Assembly (NCBI GenBank): GCA_041688945.1
Contig: JBDNHE010000104.1
Location: 13,924-77,923 of the forward strand
Direction: 5' to 3'
Length of the DNA: 64,000 nt
Source of the DNA: Gaopeijia sp041688945
GTDB taxonomy: Bacteria; Gemmatimonadota; Gemmatimonadetes; Longimicrobiales; Gaopeijiaceae
The notes beneath the pieces are model-generated. The model was not told the origin of the DNA. It worked only from the letters and a program-made list of their open reading frames with translations, and searched no databases. The position numbers and the translations under genes are program-made. Of this stretch, positions 25,320 through 32,874 are shown piece by piece. Each line of letters begins with the position of its first letter. Within the stretch, counting starts at the first letter, position 1.

Positions 25320-26417
25320 GTGGGCCGACACGCTTTGTTGCTGGGGACGTTGTTCGCCGGGACTTTCAGTCCGCTTGCCGGTGCGACTCAAAGTCCGGTC
25401 ACGGATTGGATACTCGACCCTGCGCCGGTTACGTCCGTCGGCGTTCTCGACGGCGCCGAGGCCGAGATGTTCGGGCGAGTGTTTGACGCGACCCTGTTTC
25501 CCGACGGAGTGATCGCAGTTCTCGATGCGGGCGCCGATGAGGTCCGCGTGTTCTCCGAGTCCGGTGAAGTGCTCTCCGTCTTCGGTCGGGAGGGCGATGG
25601 CCCAGGCGAGTTCCGCGGTCCGTTTGGCGTCGAGTCGTTCGGTGACACCATCTTTCTCTGGGATTTCTCCAAAGCGGTGTTCATGCGTTGGACCCGGGAT
25701 GGCGAGCTGTTGAGCCAAGTCTCAGCGGAGCATCCACGCACAATCCATGAAGGTGCTCTGCTCTCCGACGGTTCCCTGGTCATCCCACTGTACGAGACGT
25801 CTGAGACTCCGGCTGAGGGTAGGTACAGAGCCCAGGCTAATCTGATACGATACCAGGGGTCGTTGTTCCAGGACTTGGGATCATTCCCCTACGAGGAAAT
25901 GCGTGTTGGGGATCGCTCGGGAGAGGTGATTCCTTTTCGTTCCCGCAGCCTGATGGCGGCCGGTGGGGACCCACTCCGAATTGCGGTGGTAGATGACACG
26001 AACGTACCCCACGTCAGAGTCTACGATCAGAATGGCCGTCTCCTCGACACCTTAGAGGTAGTCGATCTACGGCAACGAGTTGATGCCGAGATCTGGGAGG
26101 AGGCTCTCGCTCCGAGTCGCGGGCGGTTCGGCCGAGAAAATCCGGCATTCGAGCAGAAGTTGCGTGATTGGGGGCGGCCGGAATTCACGCCAGCGATGTC
26201 CGATATTGCTGTGGACGACCAGGGCCGGGTTTGGGTGATTGATGCGACCGGCAGCGGACTGATGGCATACATCCACGAGGGGGAGAACGTGGTCGGGAGA
26301 TTGGCACTCCCGTCGATCGATCGAATCTTCGAGATCAAGGGAGATCGCATCGTCGTTCTTCGACGTGGAGAGTATCGGGTAGAGTCGGTTGAGATGTATC
26401 GATACTCAGAACGTTAG
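25320..26417 (+). CDS. Secreted 6-bladed beta-propeller protein (array gene 1)
   Basis: The 365-residue product has a signal peptide (ALLLGTLFAGTFSPLAGA) and propeller repeats such as LFPDGVIAVLDAGADEVRVFSESGE, followed by the family signature GREGDGPGEFRGPFGV. The later blades include IAVDDQGRVWVIDATG. It belongs to the NHL-like 6-bladed propeller family; ligand and role are unknown. The GTG at 25320 is chosen for GAGGTGGG just upstream and for the signal peptide; the frame is open from 25053. An attC-like repeat begins 9 nt after its stop. It is the first of four related propellers in the same orientation. Confidence 0.75.
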   Translation: MGRHALLLGTLFAGTFSPLAGATQSPVTDWILDPAPVTSVGVLDGAEAEMFGRVFDATLFPDGVIAVLDAGADEVRVFSESGEVLSVFGREGDGPGEFRGPFGVESFGDTIFLWDFSKAVFMRWTRDGELLSQVSAEHPRTIHEGALLSDGSLVIPLYETSETPAEGRYRAQANLIRYQGSLFQDLGSFPYEEMRVGDRSGEVIPFRSRSLMAAGGDPLRIAVVDDTNVPHVRVYDQNGRLLDTLEVVDLRQRVDAEIWEEALAPSRGRFGRENPAFEQKLRDWGRPEFTPAMSDIAVDDQGRVWVIDATGSGLMAYIHEGENVVGRLALPSIDRIFEIKGDRIVVLRRGEYRVESVEMYRYSER

Positions 26418-26426
26418 TGCCGTGAC

Positions 26427-26526
26427 CCCTAACAAATTGTCGCACTAGTCGCACCGGACGCGTAGGTTCGCGCTACGCGCTCTAAAGCATTTGTGGTGCG
26501 CTAGCGTGAAAATGGAACCGCTAGAG
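26427..26526 (+). repeat. attC-like site A
   Basis: This 100-bp imperfect palindrome has ends CCCTAAC (26427-26433) and GCTAGAG (26520-26526), complementary at 5 of 7 positions. Arms 26441-26455 and 26495-26508 pair over 13 positions with one unpaired T (26449) and one mismatch. A 7-bp apical hairpin (26459-26465 with 26473-26479) completes it. This is the plan of integron attC sites, including the extrahelical base. It is homologous to sites B-E. Confidence 0.65.
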
Positions 26527-26552
26527 CACCATTCGGACTACGTGGAGATTCT

Positions 26553-27015
26553 GTGTTCGAAGCCCCCAAACAGGTGGAGCGTCGGTTGCGGGCGATCGCC
26601 CTGATGATGATCGCGGTCTTGTCTTCGTGCGCGGCCGGAGGCTGAAGTCGTACGCGACGCCGTTGGCCTCGCATTTCTGGTAGCCGACTCACTGAATCCC
26701 AAAATTGCCTCGGATTTCGAGATTCGGGTGGTCAGTGCCATCTGGGCGGACGAGGGAGGTCGAATTCCCGGAGACGTACTGGCAACTCTCCCGTTGCCGG
26801 CAGCGGACATTCTTCCGATGCGTGACACACTCACCTGGTTCGCGTACTTCAGCGTAACGCAGCCTCGATGGGAGCGGCTCGACTCGGTCCAGGTGTGGGT
26901 GGACTGGACCGGTGTCCACGAGTTCGGCGACGGGTGGACCTCGCACGAATTGACCCTCGACTGCACTTCGAGTTGTCGACTCACTAGCGTCGGACCCACC
27001 GCGCAGGGCCACTGA
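26553..27015 (+). pseudogene. Frameshifted small lipoprotein gene (array gene 2)
   Basis: A GTG at 26553 with GTGGAG upstream starts a lipoprotein-like leader (AIALMMIAVLSSCAAGG) that meets a stop at 26643-26645. The adjacent frame continues from about 26641 to 27015 with 124 residues of good protein character (AEVVRDAVGLAFLVAD to LTSVGPTAQGH). The two parts would form one lipoprotein of about 155 residues. A single base change near 26640 separates them. It could be a true pseudogene or a sequencing error. No family was recognised. The leader begins 26 nt after site A. Confidence 0.6.
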
Positions 27016-27056
27016 ACGTTTATTGGAGGAAAGTGACGCTCCAGAGGAGATATCTG

Positions 27057-28250
27057 ATGCGACCCATGTCATCGCTTATGTGCCTGGCACTTCTGAACGG
27101 CGCGCTGATTGCGTGCGGAGGAAGCGGCGACGCGCCGACCGGCATCACGGTTACCGACAGCGCCGGAGTCGAGATCGTCACAAACGAACGCACGTTCGCC
27201 GAAGTGCCACTCCGGACGATTGCCGACGCCTTTGAGCGCGAACTTGCGGATGAAGCCCTCTACCAGGTCACCGCCGTATTGCCGGGGCCAGATGGTGGTA
27301 TCTACGTCGGCTTGAATGGGTCCGGCTCAGTGCTGCTATTCGACGCTGCGGGAACGCGGGTGTCCACGTTCGGGCGGATGGGCGATGGACCCGGTGAGTT
27401 CAGGAGCATCGGAAGTCTCGTTCCCCTGCACGGGGACTCCCTGGGAGTCTACGACCCACTGCAGAAGCGCCTGACTGTAGTTGATCCCCTTGGAGGGGCG
27501 CCTCGGGTCGTCAGCCTCGATGAGTTGGCCCCTGGAGGAGGCTGGTCTCGTCTCTTGCCGCTCAACTCAGGCTTGGCACTCGTCGGAGAGGCGGGCCCTG
27601 GTGGGGGCTCGGACCACGGTGTCTACCGCAACAGGGAAAGCTCCTATCGAATCGATCTGGACGGCCAAGTCCAAGCGAAGTACGGGGACTTTCCTGGGCT
27701 GCAGGCGTTCTTCAGCAACGGGATGATGGGCCGGGCGCCCTTCGGCGCTCTGTTGGCGTCGTCGACGAGCGGGGACCAGTTCATCGTGGGAACGGGGGAG
27801 GGACCGGAACTCCGCGTGTATGGGCCCGCCGGCGACCTCACGCGCATCGTCCGTTGGGCGGACGTTGACCGCACCGTGACCAGGGAGCGGATGAGTCAGT
27901 ATGTGGATTTCATGCTTAGCCTGGCTCCTCCGGAACAGGCGAGCGCCATGCGATCACAGATCGCCGGCATGCCATTCGCCCCCCAGATGCCAGCATACTC
28001 GGACGTTCTGGGTGCACCCGGCGGCGCGATATGGGTGGGTGAGTACCCGGGGCCAGAGGCCGAGCTTCCCCCGGGTCGGGCGCAGGCGGCCCGGCAGTGG
28101 GTCGTCTTCGGACCGGATGGGGCGATTCAAGAACGTCTTCAGACCCCTCGTGGGTTTATGCCCTTTGCGCTTGCGGAGAACCTTGTGTGGGGAGTTTACC
28201 AGAATGAGATGGACGTAGAATCGTTGCGTGCGTATCGGATCGGACTGTAG
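27057..28250 (+). CDS. Lipoprotein 6-bladed beta-propeller (array gene 3)
   Basis: The 397-residue product is exported as a lipoprotein: MRPMSSLMCLALLNGALIAC with lipobox Cys20, then a short linker (GGSGDAPTG). The ITVTDSAGVEIVTN strand, LPGPDGGIYVGLNGSGSVLLFD blade and GRMGDGPGEFRSIGSLVP signature follow. It is a 6-bladed propeller of unknown role, probably in the outer membrane or periplasm. The ATG at 27057 has AGGAGA 6 nt upstream; an in-frame GTG at 27033 with GGAGG is a close alternative. No repeat separates it from the lipoprotein pseudogene, so the two may form one cassette or operon. Site B follows. Confidence 0.8.
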   Translation: MRPMSSLMCLALLNGALIACGGSGDAPTGITVTDSAGVEIVTNERTFAEVPLRTIADAFERELADEALYQVTAVLPGPDGGIYVGLNGSGSVLLFDAAGTRVSTFGRMGDGPGEFRSIGSLVPLHGDSLGVYDPLQKRLTVVDPLGGAPRVVSLDELAPGGGWSRLLPLNSGLALVGEAGPGGGSDHGVYRNRESSYRIDLDGQVQAKYGDFPGLQAFFSNGMMGRAPFGALLASSTSGDQFIVGTGEGPELRVYGPAGDLTRIVRWADVDRTVTRERMSQYVDFMLSLAPPEQASAMRSQIAGMPFAPQMPAYSDVLGAPGGAIWVGEYPGPEAELPPGRAQAARQWVVFGPDGAIQERLQTPRGFMPFALAENLVWGVYQNEMDVESLRAYRIGL

Positions 28251-28312
28251 AGAACGGAGAGGGCGGGGAGTACGTCGAGTGGCGCCGGTTCTCCCGGCGG
28301 GGCAGGTGATCA

Positions 28313-28413
28313 GCCTACAAATTTTCGCGCTGGTCGCACCGGACGCGTAGGTTCGGGCTACGCGCTCCAGAGCAGTCGCGGTCCGCTAGCGCCCAAAAAA
28401 GAAACCGTTAGAC
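28313..28413 (+). repeat. attC-like site B
   Basis: This 101-bp repeat is homologous to site A, sharing GTCGCACCGGACGCGTAGG. The right end GTTAGAC (28407-28413) is a perfect GTTRRRY; the left end GCCTACA is degenerate. The inner arms pair as in site A with the same unpaired T. The next gene starts 26 nt later. Confidence 0.65.
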
Positions 28414-28438
28414 CACAACTCCACGAGGTTGGCCAAGA

Positions 28439-29590
28439 ATGGGTTGGAAAAGCTGTTTCGCGGTGGTCGGACTTAGCCTCGTTGCGTGCGATGCATCGGA
28501 CAGCGCGTCGATGGACTTCACGGTAGTTGACTCGGCGGGCATCACGATAGTGACATCTCCGGCAGTCGACCTACCGATCTCATACGCCGTCGATCCGTTG
28601 TTCAGCCTCGGAGCTTCCGACGAGGGACCGGAGTCGTTTTCACGGCTTCGGGCGAATCTGATTGGGTCCGATCGGGACGGGCGCATTTACATCCTCGATG
28701 ACTTGGCTCAGAGAGTCGTGGTCTTCGACAGCATGGGCACATTCAGCCATTCCTTCGGACAAGGAGGGGAGGGGCCCGGCGAGTTCACACGCCCTGCGGC
28801 GATCGCGGTCTCTGGTGGCGGGGAGTCTGCCGTTTTTGATTGGGCGCAGAAGCTTGTATTCAGCCTTTCCAACGGCGACCTCGATCGAGAGCAAGCAGGG
28901 TTCTTTGTCCCTCCGCCGACTGGGGCGAAACACCTCGGCTACTTTGGCGATCGACTTGCCGCCCTGGTCACGGCGTCGGGGGGCGAGCTATTGAAGTTCG
29001 TCGATGATGATTCCGAACTCGGTCGAGCCAACGTGCCGGTCACTGAGATGATCAGCTACCCGGCTTGTCCCCAAATCCGCCTACGCTTACCCCCAATCTT
29101 CTTTCCGAGCATTGTCTGGGCGTCAGCGGAGGCGCAGCTCGTGTTCAATTCTTGGTCAGACTATCGGATCGATCTACTGACCCCCTCTGACACCGTGTCG
29201 ATAAGGCGCGAAATGGGCACCCGCGTCGCGACAGTCGATTCGGTCGTGACCCACCTCGAAGGTCGACCATTTTCCGTCGGATCAGCGGGCGCAAGATGCA
29301 CGATCCCTCCACGTGAGATGGCCGAACGCCGCGGCTTCGCCGAGAGTATTCCCTGGATTGCCCGAATCGGGATTGATTCTGGGCACCGGATCTGGGTCGA
29401 AAGGACTCCCTCGGTTCTGGACCAGCCAGGGCTCATCGACGTCTTCGAGCCCAGCGGTCAGTATCGCGGAACTCTTCCTGCTGGAACCGAGTTCCCATTG
29501 GTCTTCTTGCCCAACGATCGCGTTGGCTTCATCCGCCTTGATGCGTTCGATGTTCCACAGCTCGATGTGGGCAGGGTGTCGTGGAATTGA
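28439..29590 (+). CDS. Lipoprotein 6-bladed beta-propeller (array gene 4)
   Basis: The 383-residue product has a lipoprotein leader MGWKSCFAVVGLSLVAC (Cys17), the same VVDSAGITIVTS strand as array gene 3, a blade DRDGRIYILDDLAQRVVVFDSMG, and the signature GQGGEGPGEFTRPAAIAV. The last blades carry IGIDSGHRIWVERTPS. It is paralogous to its neighbours but clearly diverged. GAGG lies about 11 nt before the ATG, inside the cassette-like 5' end. Function unknown. Confidence 0.8.
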   Translation: MGWKSCFAVVGLSLVACDASDSASMDFTVVDSAGITIVTSPAVDLPISYAVDPLFSLGASDEGPESFSRLRANLIGSDRDGRIYILDDLAQRVVVFDSMGTFSHSFGQGGEGPGEFTRPAAIAVSGGGESAVFDWAQKLVFSLSNGDLDREQAGFFVPPPTGAKHLGYFGDRLAALVTASGGELLKFVDDDSELGRANVPVTEMISYPACPQIRLRLPPIFFPSIVWASAEAQLVFNSWSDYRIDLLTPSDTVSIRREMGTRVATVDSVVTHLEGRPFSVGSAGARCTIPPREMAERRGFAESIPWIARIGIDSGHRIWVERTPSVLDQPGLIDVFEPSGQYRGTLPAGTEFPLVFLPNDRVGFIRLDAFDVPQLDVGRVSWN

Positions 29591-29599
29591 CCGTTCGTG

Positions 29600-29699
29600 G
29601 TCTAACAGATCTTCGCGCCAGCCGCACCGTACGCGTAGGTTCGCGTTACGCGTTCTACAGCTTCAGGGGAGGGCGAGCGGCAGAATGGACCCGTTAGAC
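29600..29699 (+). repeat. attC-like site C
   Basis: This 100-bp repeat is the best preserved site. Its ends GTCTAAC (29600-29606) and GTTAGAC (29693-29699) are perfectly complementary and fit the attC RYYYAAC / GTTRRRY consensus. It has an apical hairpin around ACGCGTA/TTACGCGT and GCCGC/GCGGC inner pairs, and shares 18 of 27 bases with site A over the right arm. It starts 9 nt after one stop codon and ends 17 nt before the next start. Confidence 0.72.
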
Positions 29700-29716
29700 A
29701 ACTCGAGGTCGCTTAC

Positions 29717-30853
29717 GTGAGGAATGGACTACCACCTCTGGTCCTGATTGCCGCAGTAGTGCTCGGCTGCGGGGATGCCGAAGCCTCACGGGATTTCGGG
29801 AGCGATGATCAGCCTGACCATGCCCGGAGCTACTTGGCGTTGGGCCCTGAAGTCCTGCGACTTGGTGGACCGGATGCGCAGGGCGGGTACCTCTTCTCTC
29901 AGATATCCGGTGGCGCTCTGGATGATGCCGGCCGCCTGTGGTTAGCCGATGGAGCGAGCCGCGAAGTTCGGGCCTTCGGTCCTGGCGGTGAGCACCTCCT
30001 CACATCGGGCGGTGGGGGAGATGGGCCGGGGGAATTCCGGAGCGTCCAGCTTCTGGGTATCCAGAATGATCTCGTCGTGATTGGCGACGCAGGGAACCGG
30101 CGTCTGACCTACTTCGATCTCGAAGGGGCGCTTCAAGGAACCGCTCAAATTGAGGGAGGCGCTGGTTCACCCAGGTTCCTCGGCCTCCTTTCGGATGGGT
30201 CGCTCTTTGGCACGAGCGCAGTGTACCTCAATGCTTCCGAGGTAATCCCCGGCCAGATTCTGGGGGATTCGGCTCGGGTCGTCGTTTGGAGTGATCTTGC
30301 GACTGAACCAAGGATCGTAGGTCGCGCCCCCAGCGCATCCTTCGTTTGGGACGGACAGGGAATGACTGCCGTCCCTTTCACTGCGAACATCGGAACTGTG
30401 GCTCAAGGAGCGGACGTTCACGTCACGTCCGGGACGCAGTTCAGGATTCGAGTCTTGTTTGAGAATGGAGAAGCCAGCTACGGAGTGAACCGTGCTCCCT
30501 CCGCCACCTCAGCGTTCAGGGAGGAGTATCGAGAGTTCTACTCCCGCAACCTCAGCGGGGCTGAACTGCAGGAGTTCCTCGATATGCTCGAGAGCGAGGT
30601 CGTTCCGGACTTCGCACCGGCCTACTCGCGACTCATGAGGCGTTCGAACGGAGAAACGTGGGCCCGGCACTATTCCGTCGATCCACTGGCTGCCGGTGAA
30701 TGGGACGTCTACTCGGCCAATCACCTCTACCTCGGCCGAGTGAGAACTCCGGACATGTTCAGGATCCTCGCCATTGGGGAGCATGAAATCTGGGGGATCT
30801 CATTCGACGACTACTACGTCGAATACCTGTCGAAGTACGAGATTGGGCGGTGA
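29717..30853 (+). CDS. Lipoprotein 6-bladed beta-propeller (array gene 5)
   Basis: The 378-residue product has a lipoprotein leader PPLVLIAAVVLGC (Cys18 from the GTG at 29717), a blade LDDAGRLWLADGASREVRAFG, and the signature SGGGGDGPGEFRSVQLLG. The C-terminal blades contain GEWDVYSANHLYLGRV. The frame opens at the GTG, which has GAGG 9 nt upstream. It has the same family and same unknown role as array genes 1, 3 and 4; low identity between them argues against recent tandem duplication. Confidence 0.8.
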   Translation: MRNGLPPLVLIAAVVLGCGDAEASRDFGSDDQPDHARSYLALGPEVLRLGGPDAQGGYLFSQISGGALDDAGRLWLADGASREVRAFGPGGEHLLTSGGGGDGPGEFRSVQLLGIQNDLVVIGDAGNRRLTYFDLEGALQGTAQIEGGAGSPRFLGLLSDGSLFGTSAVYLNASEVIPGQILGDSARVVVWSDLATEPRIVGRAPSASFVWDGQGMTAVPFTANIGTVAQGADVHVTSGTQFRIRVLFENGEASYGVNRAPSATSAFREEYREFYSRNLSGAELQEFLDMLESEVVPDFAPAYSRLMRRSNGETWARHYSVDPLAAGEWDVYSANHLYLGRVRTPDMFRILAIGEHEIWGISFDDYYVEYLSKYEIGR

Positions 30854-30856
30854 GAT

Positions 30857-30955
30857 GTCTAGCAGATCCTCGCGCCCGTCGCACCATACACGTAGATTCG
30901 CATCACGCGCTCGAGAGCCTGTGTGGAGTGCTCCCGGGAAGACTAACCGTCACAG
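30857..30955 (+). repeat. attC-like site D
   Basis: This 99-bp repeat has left end GTCTAGC (30857-30863). The right end is decayed (GTCACAG where GTTAGAC is expected). The body is homologous to sites A-C through CGCGCCCGTCGCACC and ATTCGCATCACGCGC. Confidence 0.55.
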
Positions 30956-30970
30956 CCCACAGACCAATCG

Positions 30971-31762
30971 ATGAGGCAGATGATCCGAATCTTGGGTGTT
31001 GCGATGATGGTCGGCGCAGTTGGATCGCTGCCGATCAGCGCACAGCAGTGCGAGGGACTTCCCCCTGCAAGTGGTTTTCCAGTGTCCGCGACCTGGATCG
31101 CCCAAGGCAACGAGTCCCCTGAATTTCTCGATGCCTTTCTTACCTCTGCGATGTATCGATGGCGTGTCCCCGCGAGGAATCGGAATCTCTACCGAGGTTG
31201 GGAGCGTGTGACGAATCGCGTTCTTCCCTCGACCCCACGGTGGGCCGACGACTGGCGCCCGGAAGAGAAACACTTCGGAGTCTCTGTGGCCGTCACGGTG
31301 GATCCGGATGGCGGTGCGTCGTTCGGAGATTTGGTTCGGAGATCAGACGATGGTCGCTTCGATGATTCGCTGGAGAGTATCGTCGATGAGCCCATGCCTG
31401 GCTCTCCCGATCTGCCTCGCCCCGGCTCAGAGTCCGTGACCGTTCTCCTCACCTTCGGAGAAGCGGTGGAGGGCGGCTCTACGCTGAGGTTCGCAGCGGA
31501 GCAAACGGGGGTGCAGATATTCGGGAATAGTCTGAGGGTTGAGCGGGTGGATCCCAGAAGTGCCCGATCCGGACGCGTTACGATCAAGTATGACGTCATG
31601 GAGTCAGGCTCGGTCGACCCACGCTCCATTGAGGTCCTTCGTTCTTCGAGCCCCGACTTCGCCCGGTCGGTTCAAGACGGTGTTCTTCGCGCGCGCTACA
31701 CCCCGGCGACTTCGAATTGCATCACGATCAGACAGTCAGTAGTTCAGACGTTTGGGAACTAG
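30971..31762 (+). CDS. Secreted protein with TonB-like C-terminal domain (array gene 6)
   Basis: The 263-residue product has a signal peptide (MRQMIRILGVAMMVGAVGSL, then SAQQ). Its last 60 residues match the TonB C-terminal pattern: VTIKYDVMESGSVDPRSIEV, SSSPDFARSVQDGVLRARYTP, and a final strand ending VVQTFGN. A weaker copy of the pattern occurs at about 99-160 (VSVAVTVDPDGGASFGDLVRRS). It lacks the membrane anchor and Pro-rich linker of a true TonB, so it is more likely a stand-alone periplasmic domain protein than an energy transducer. The start is 15 nt after site D. Confidence 0.65.
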   Translation: MRQMIRILGVAMMVGAVGSLPISAQQCEGLPPASGFPVSATWIAQGNESPEFLDAFLTSAMYRWRVPARNRNLYRGWERVTNRVLPSTPRWADDWRPEEKHFGVSVAVTVDPDGGASFGDLVRRSDDGRFDDSLESIVDEPMPGSPDLPRPGSESVTVLLTFGEAVEGGSTLRFAAEQTGVQIFGNSLRVERVDPRSARSGRVTIKYDVMESGSVDPRSIEVLRSSSPDFARSVQDGVLRARYTPATSNCITIRQSVVQTFGN

Positions 31763-31810
31763 GACGGGCCTTGAATTGGAATCGTCAAATGTCAGACAGC
31801 TGGAGCGACT

Positions 31811-32323
31811 ATGCTTGAATTCCTGAGACGACTGAAGGCCGCCTCCGTGATCGCCGGTGCTTGGGCCCTGGCAACGGGTGGGTTCGCGCTGTTGTTCGTT
31901 CTCTTCCTCGCTGCGACTACTCCAGCTCTGCCGTCGCTCGAGGACATGGTCCTCTTACCGCTGTGGTTTGCTGCGGGAGGATTCGTCCTCGGTCTCTTGT
32001 TCTCGCTCTCACTCATTCTCGGAGTGCGCGACACAAGGCTGCCGCGGTGGAAGGCAGCGCTACTGGGCTTCCTGAGCGGTCCGATCGTCGTGACGCTCAG
32101 CTATTTGGGCTTCGGACGTGCGTTTGACGAAAGCTTTCTGGTTGGGAGTGCCGTTCTGGGCGCCCTGATTGCGGCGCTCGGGGTTCTTACTGTCAGCCTT
32201 ACCGGTGTTTCGGAAGAGTCTTCGGTACCGTTGAACCAGGAAGCTCTACCGTCGCCCAACCCCCTCACGGATCTCGTGGATCACGATGTGTCGCAGTCCG
32301 AACCGGTGCACGCCGAGTCCTGA
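31811..32323 (+). CDS. Small membrane protein (array gene 7)
   Basis: The 170-residue protein has about four transmembrane helices (roughly 13-35, 47-70, 83-105, 112-132) and a hydrophilic acidic tail. It has no recognised family. It follows the TonB-like gene by 48 nt without an intervening repeat, and its stop lies at the left edge of site E, so the two genes may share a cassette. Confidence 0.6.
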   Translation: MLEFLRRLKAASVIAGAWALATGGFALLFVLFLAATTPALPSLEDMVLLPLWFAAGGFVLGLLFSLSLILGVRDTRLPRWKAALLGFLSGPIVVTLSYLGFGRAFDESFLVGSAVLGALIAALGVLTVSLTGVSEESSVPLNQEALPSPNPLTDLVDHDVSQSEPVHAES

Positions 32324-32415
32324 CGAATGTTCACGCTGGTCGCACGCTACGCCTCCTCGGACCTGCTTCCGCTGGTCCCGCGCGAGGGAACTCGCCGCAC
32401 CAAGCCGCATAGAAC
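32319..32415 (+). repeat. attC-like site E (degenerate)
   Basis: This 97-bp sequence is homologous to site B over its left part (ACGCTGGTCGCAC) but lacks the central GGACGCGTAGG block. It ends with CCGCATAGAAC, comparable to CCGCTAGAG of site A. It overlaps the preceding stop codon and is the last recognisable copy of the series. Confidence 0.45.
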
Positions 32416-32441
32416 CTAAAGCCTCCTACCCCCGATCAGCC

Positions 32442-32726
32442 ATGTCCAAACGAACCGTTTCGACGTTCCTTGCCGCCCTGTTGACGGCAATGATGTTCGG
32501 AATGCGTGACGCAACGGGGATGGCTCCGCCCCCGCCGCTGTTTGTCACAGAAGAGATCCACTGGCTCTCTCCTGAACTGGATGGCGATCCGGACACGAGC
32601 GTTTCGTTTGCTGATCCGGATTCGTCCGAGGCGACCGAAGCCGTAGATGTCCCTCCCGCGGTCGAGCGCGAACCCGTCAGCTCCGCGTGGCGCTGGCTTG
32701 CCCGGATCATGGGGCGCGACGTGTAG
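32442..32726 (+). CDS. Small secreted protein of unknown function
   Basis: The 94-residue protein has an N-terminal signal-like segment (MSKRTVSTFLAALLTAMMFGM), a Pro-rich and acidic middle (DPDSSEATEAVDVPPAVERE), and a basic aromatic end (SAWRWLARIMGRDV). No family was recognised and there is no clear ribosome site at the ATG. It directly follows site E. It could be chance, but the signal peptide argues for a real gene. Confidence 0.4.
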   Translation: MSKRTVSTFLAALLTAMMFGMRDATGMAPPPPLFVTEEIHWLSPELDGDPDTSVSFADPDSSEATEAVDVPPAVEREPVSSAWRWLARIMGRDV

Positions 32727-32874
32727 GGAAGTCGGCGTGTGCTTCGCGGCATCTCTCCCAACACCTCTTCGCGGCAGCCCGATCAACCCCGTAGCTTTGC
32801 ATACGCTCTTACCCGGGCTGAACCGCTACCGCGAGAACGGAAGCGTCAGGCTGCACCCCTCGAGGAGACCACCC

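Noticed and set aside
27016..27056. A sixth attC-like site between array genes 2 and 3
   Set aside because: Only about 40 bp and no homology to the repeats; the two genes appear to share one unit.
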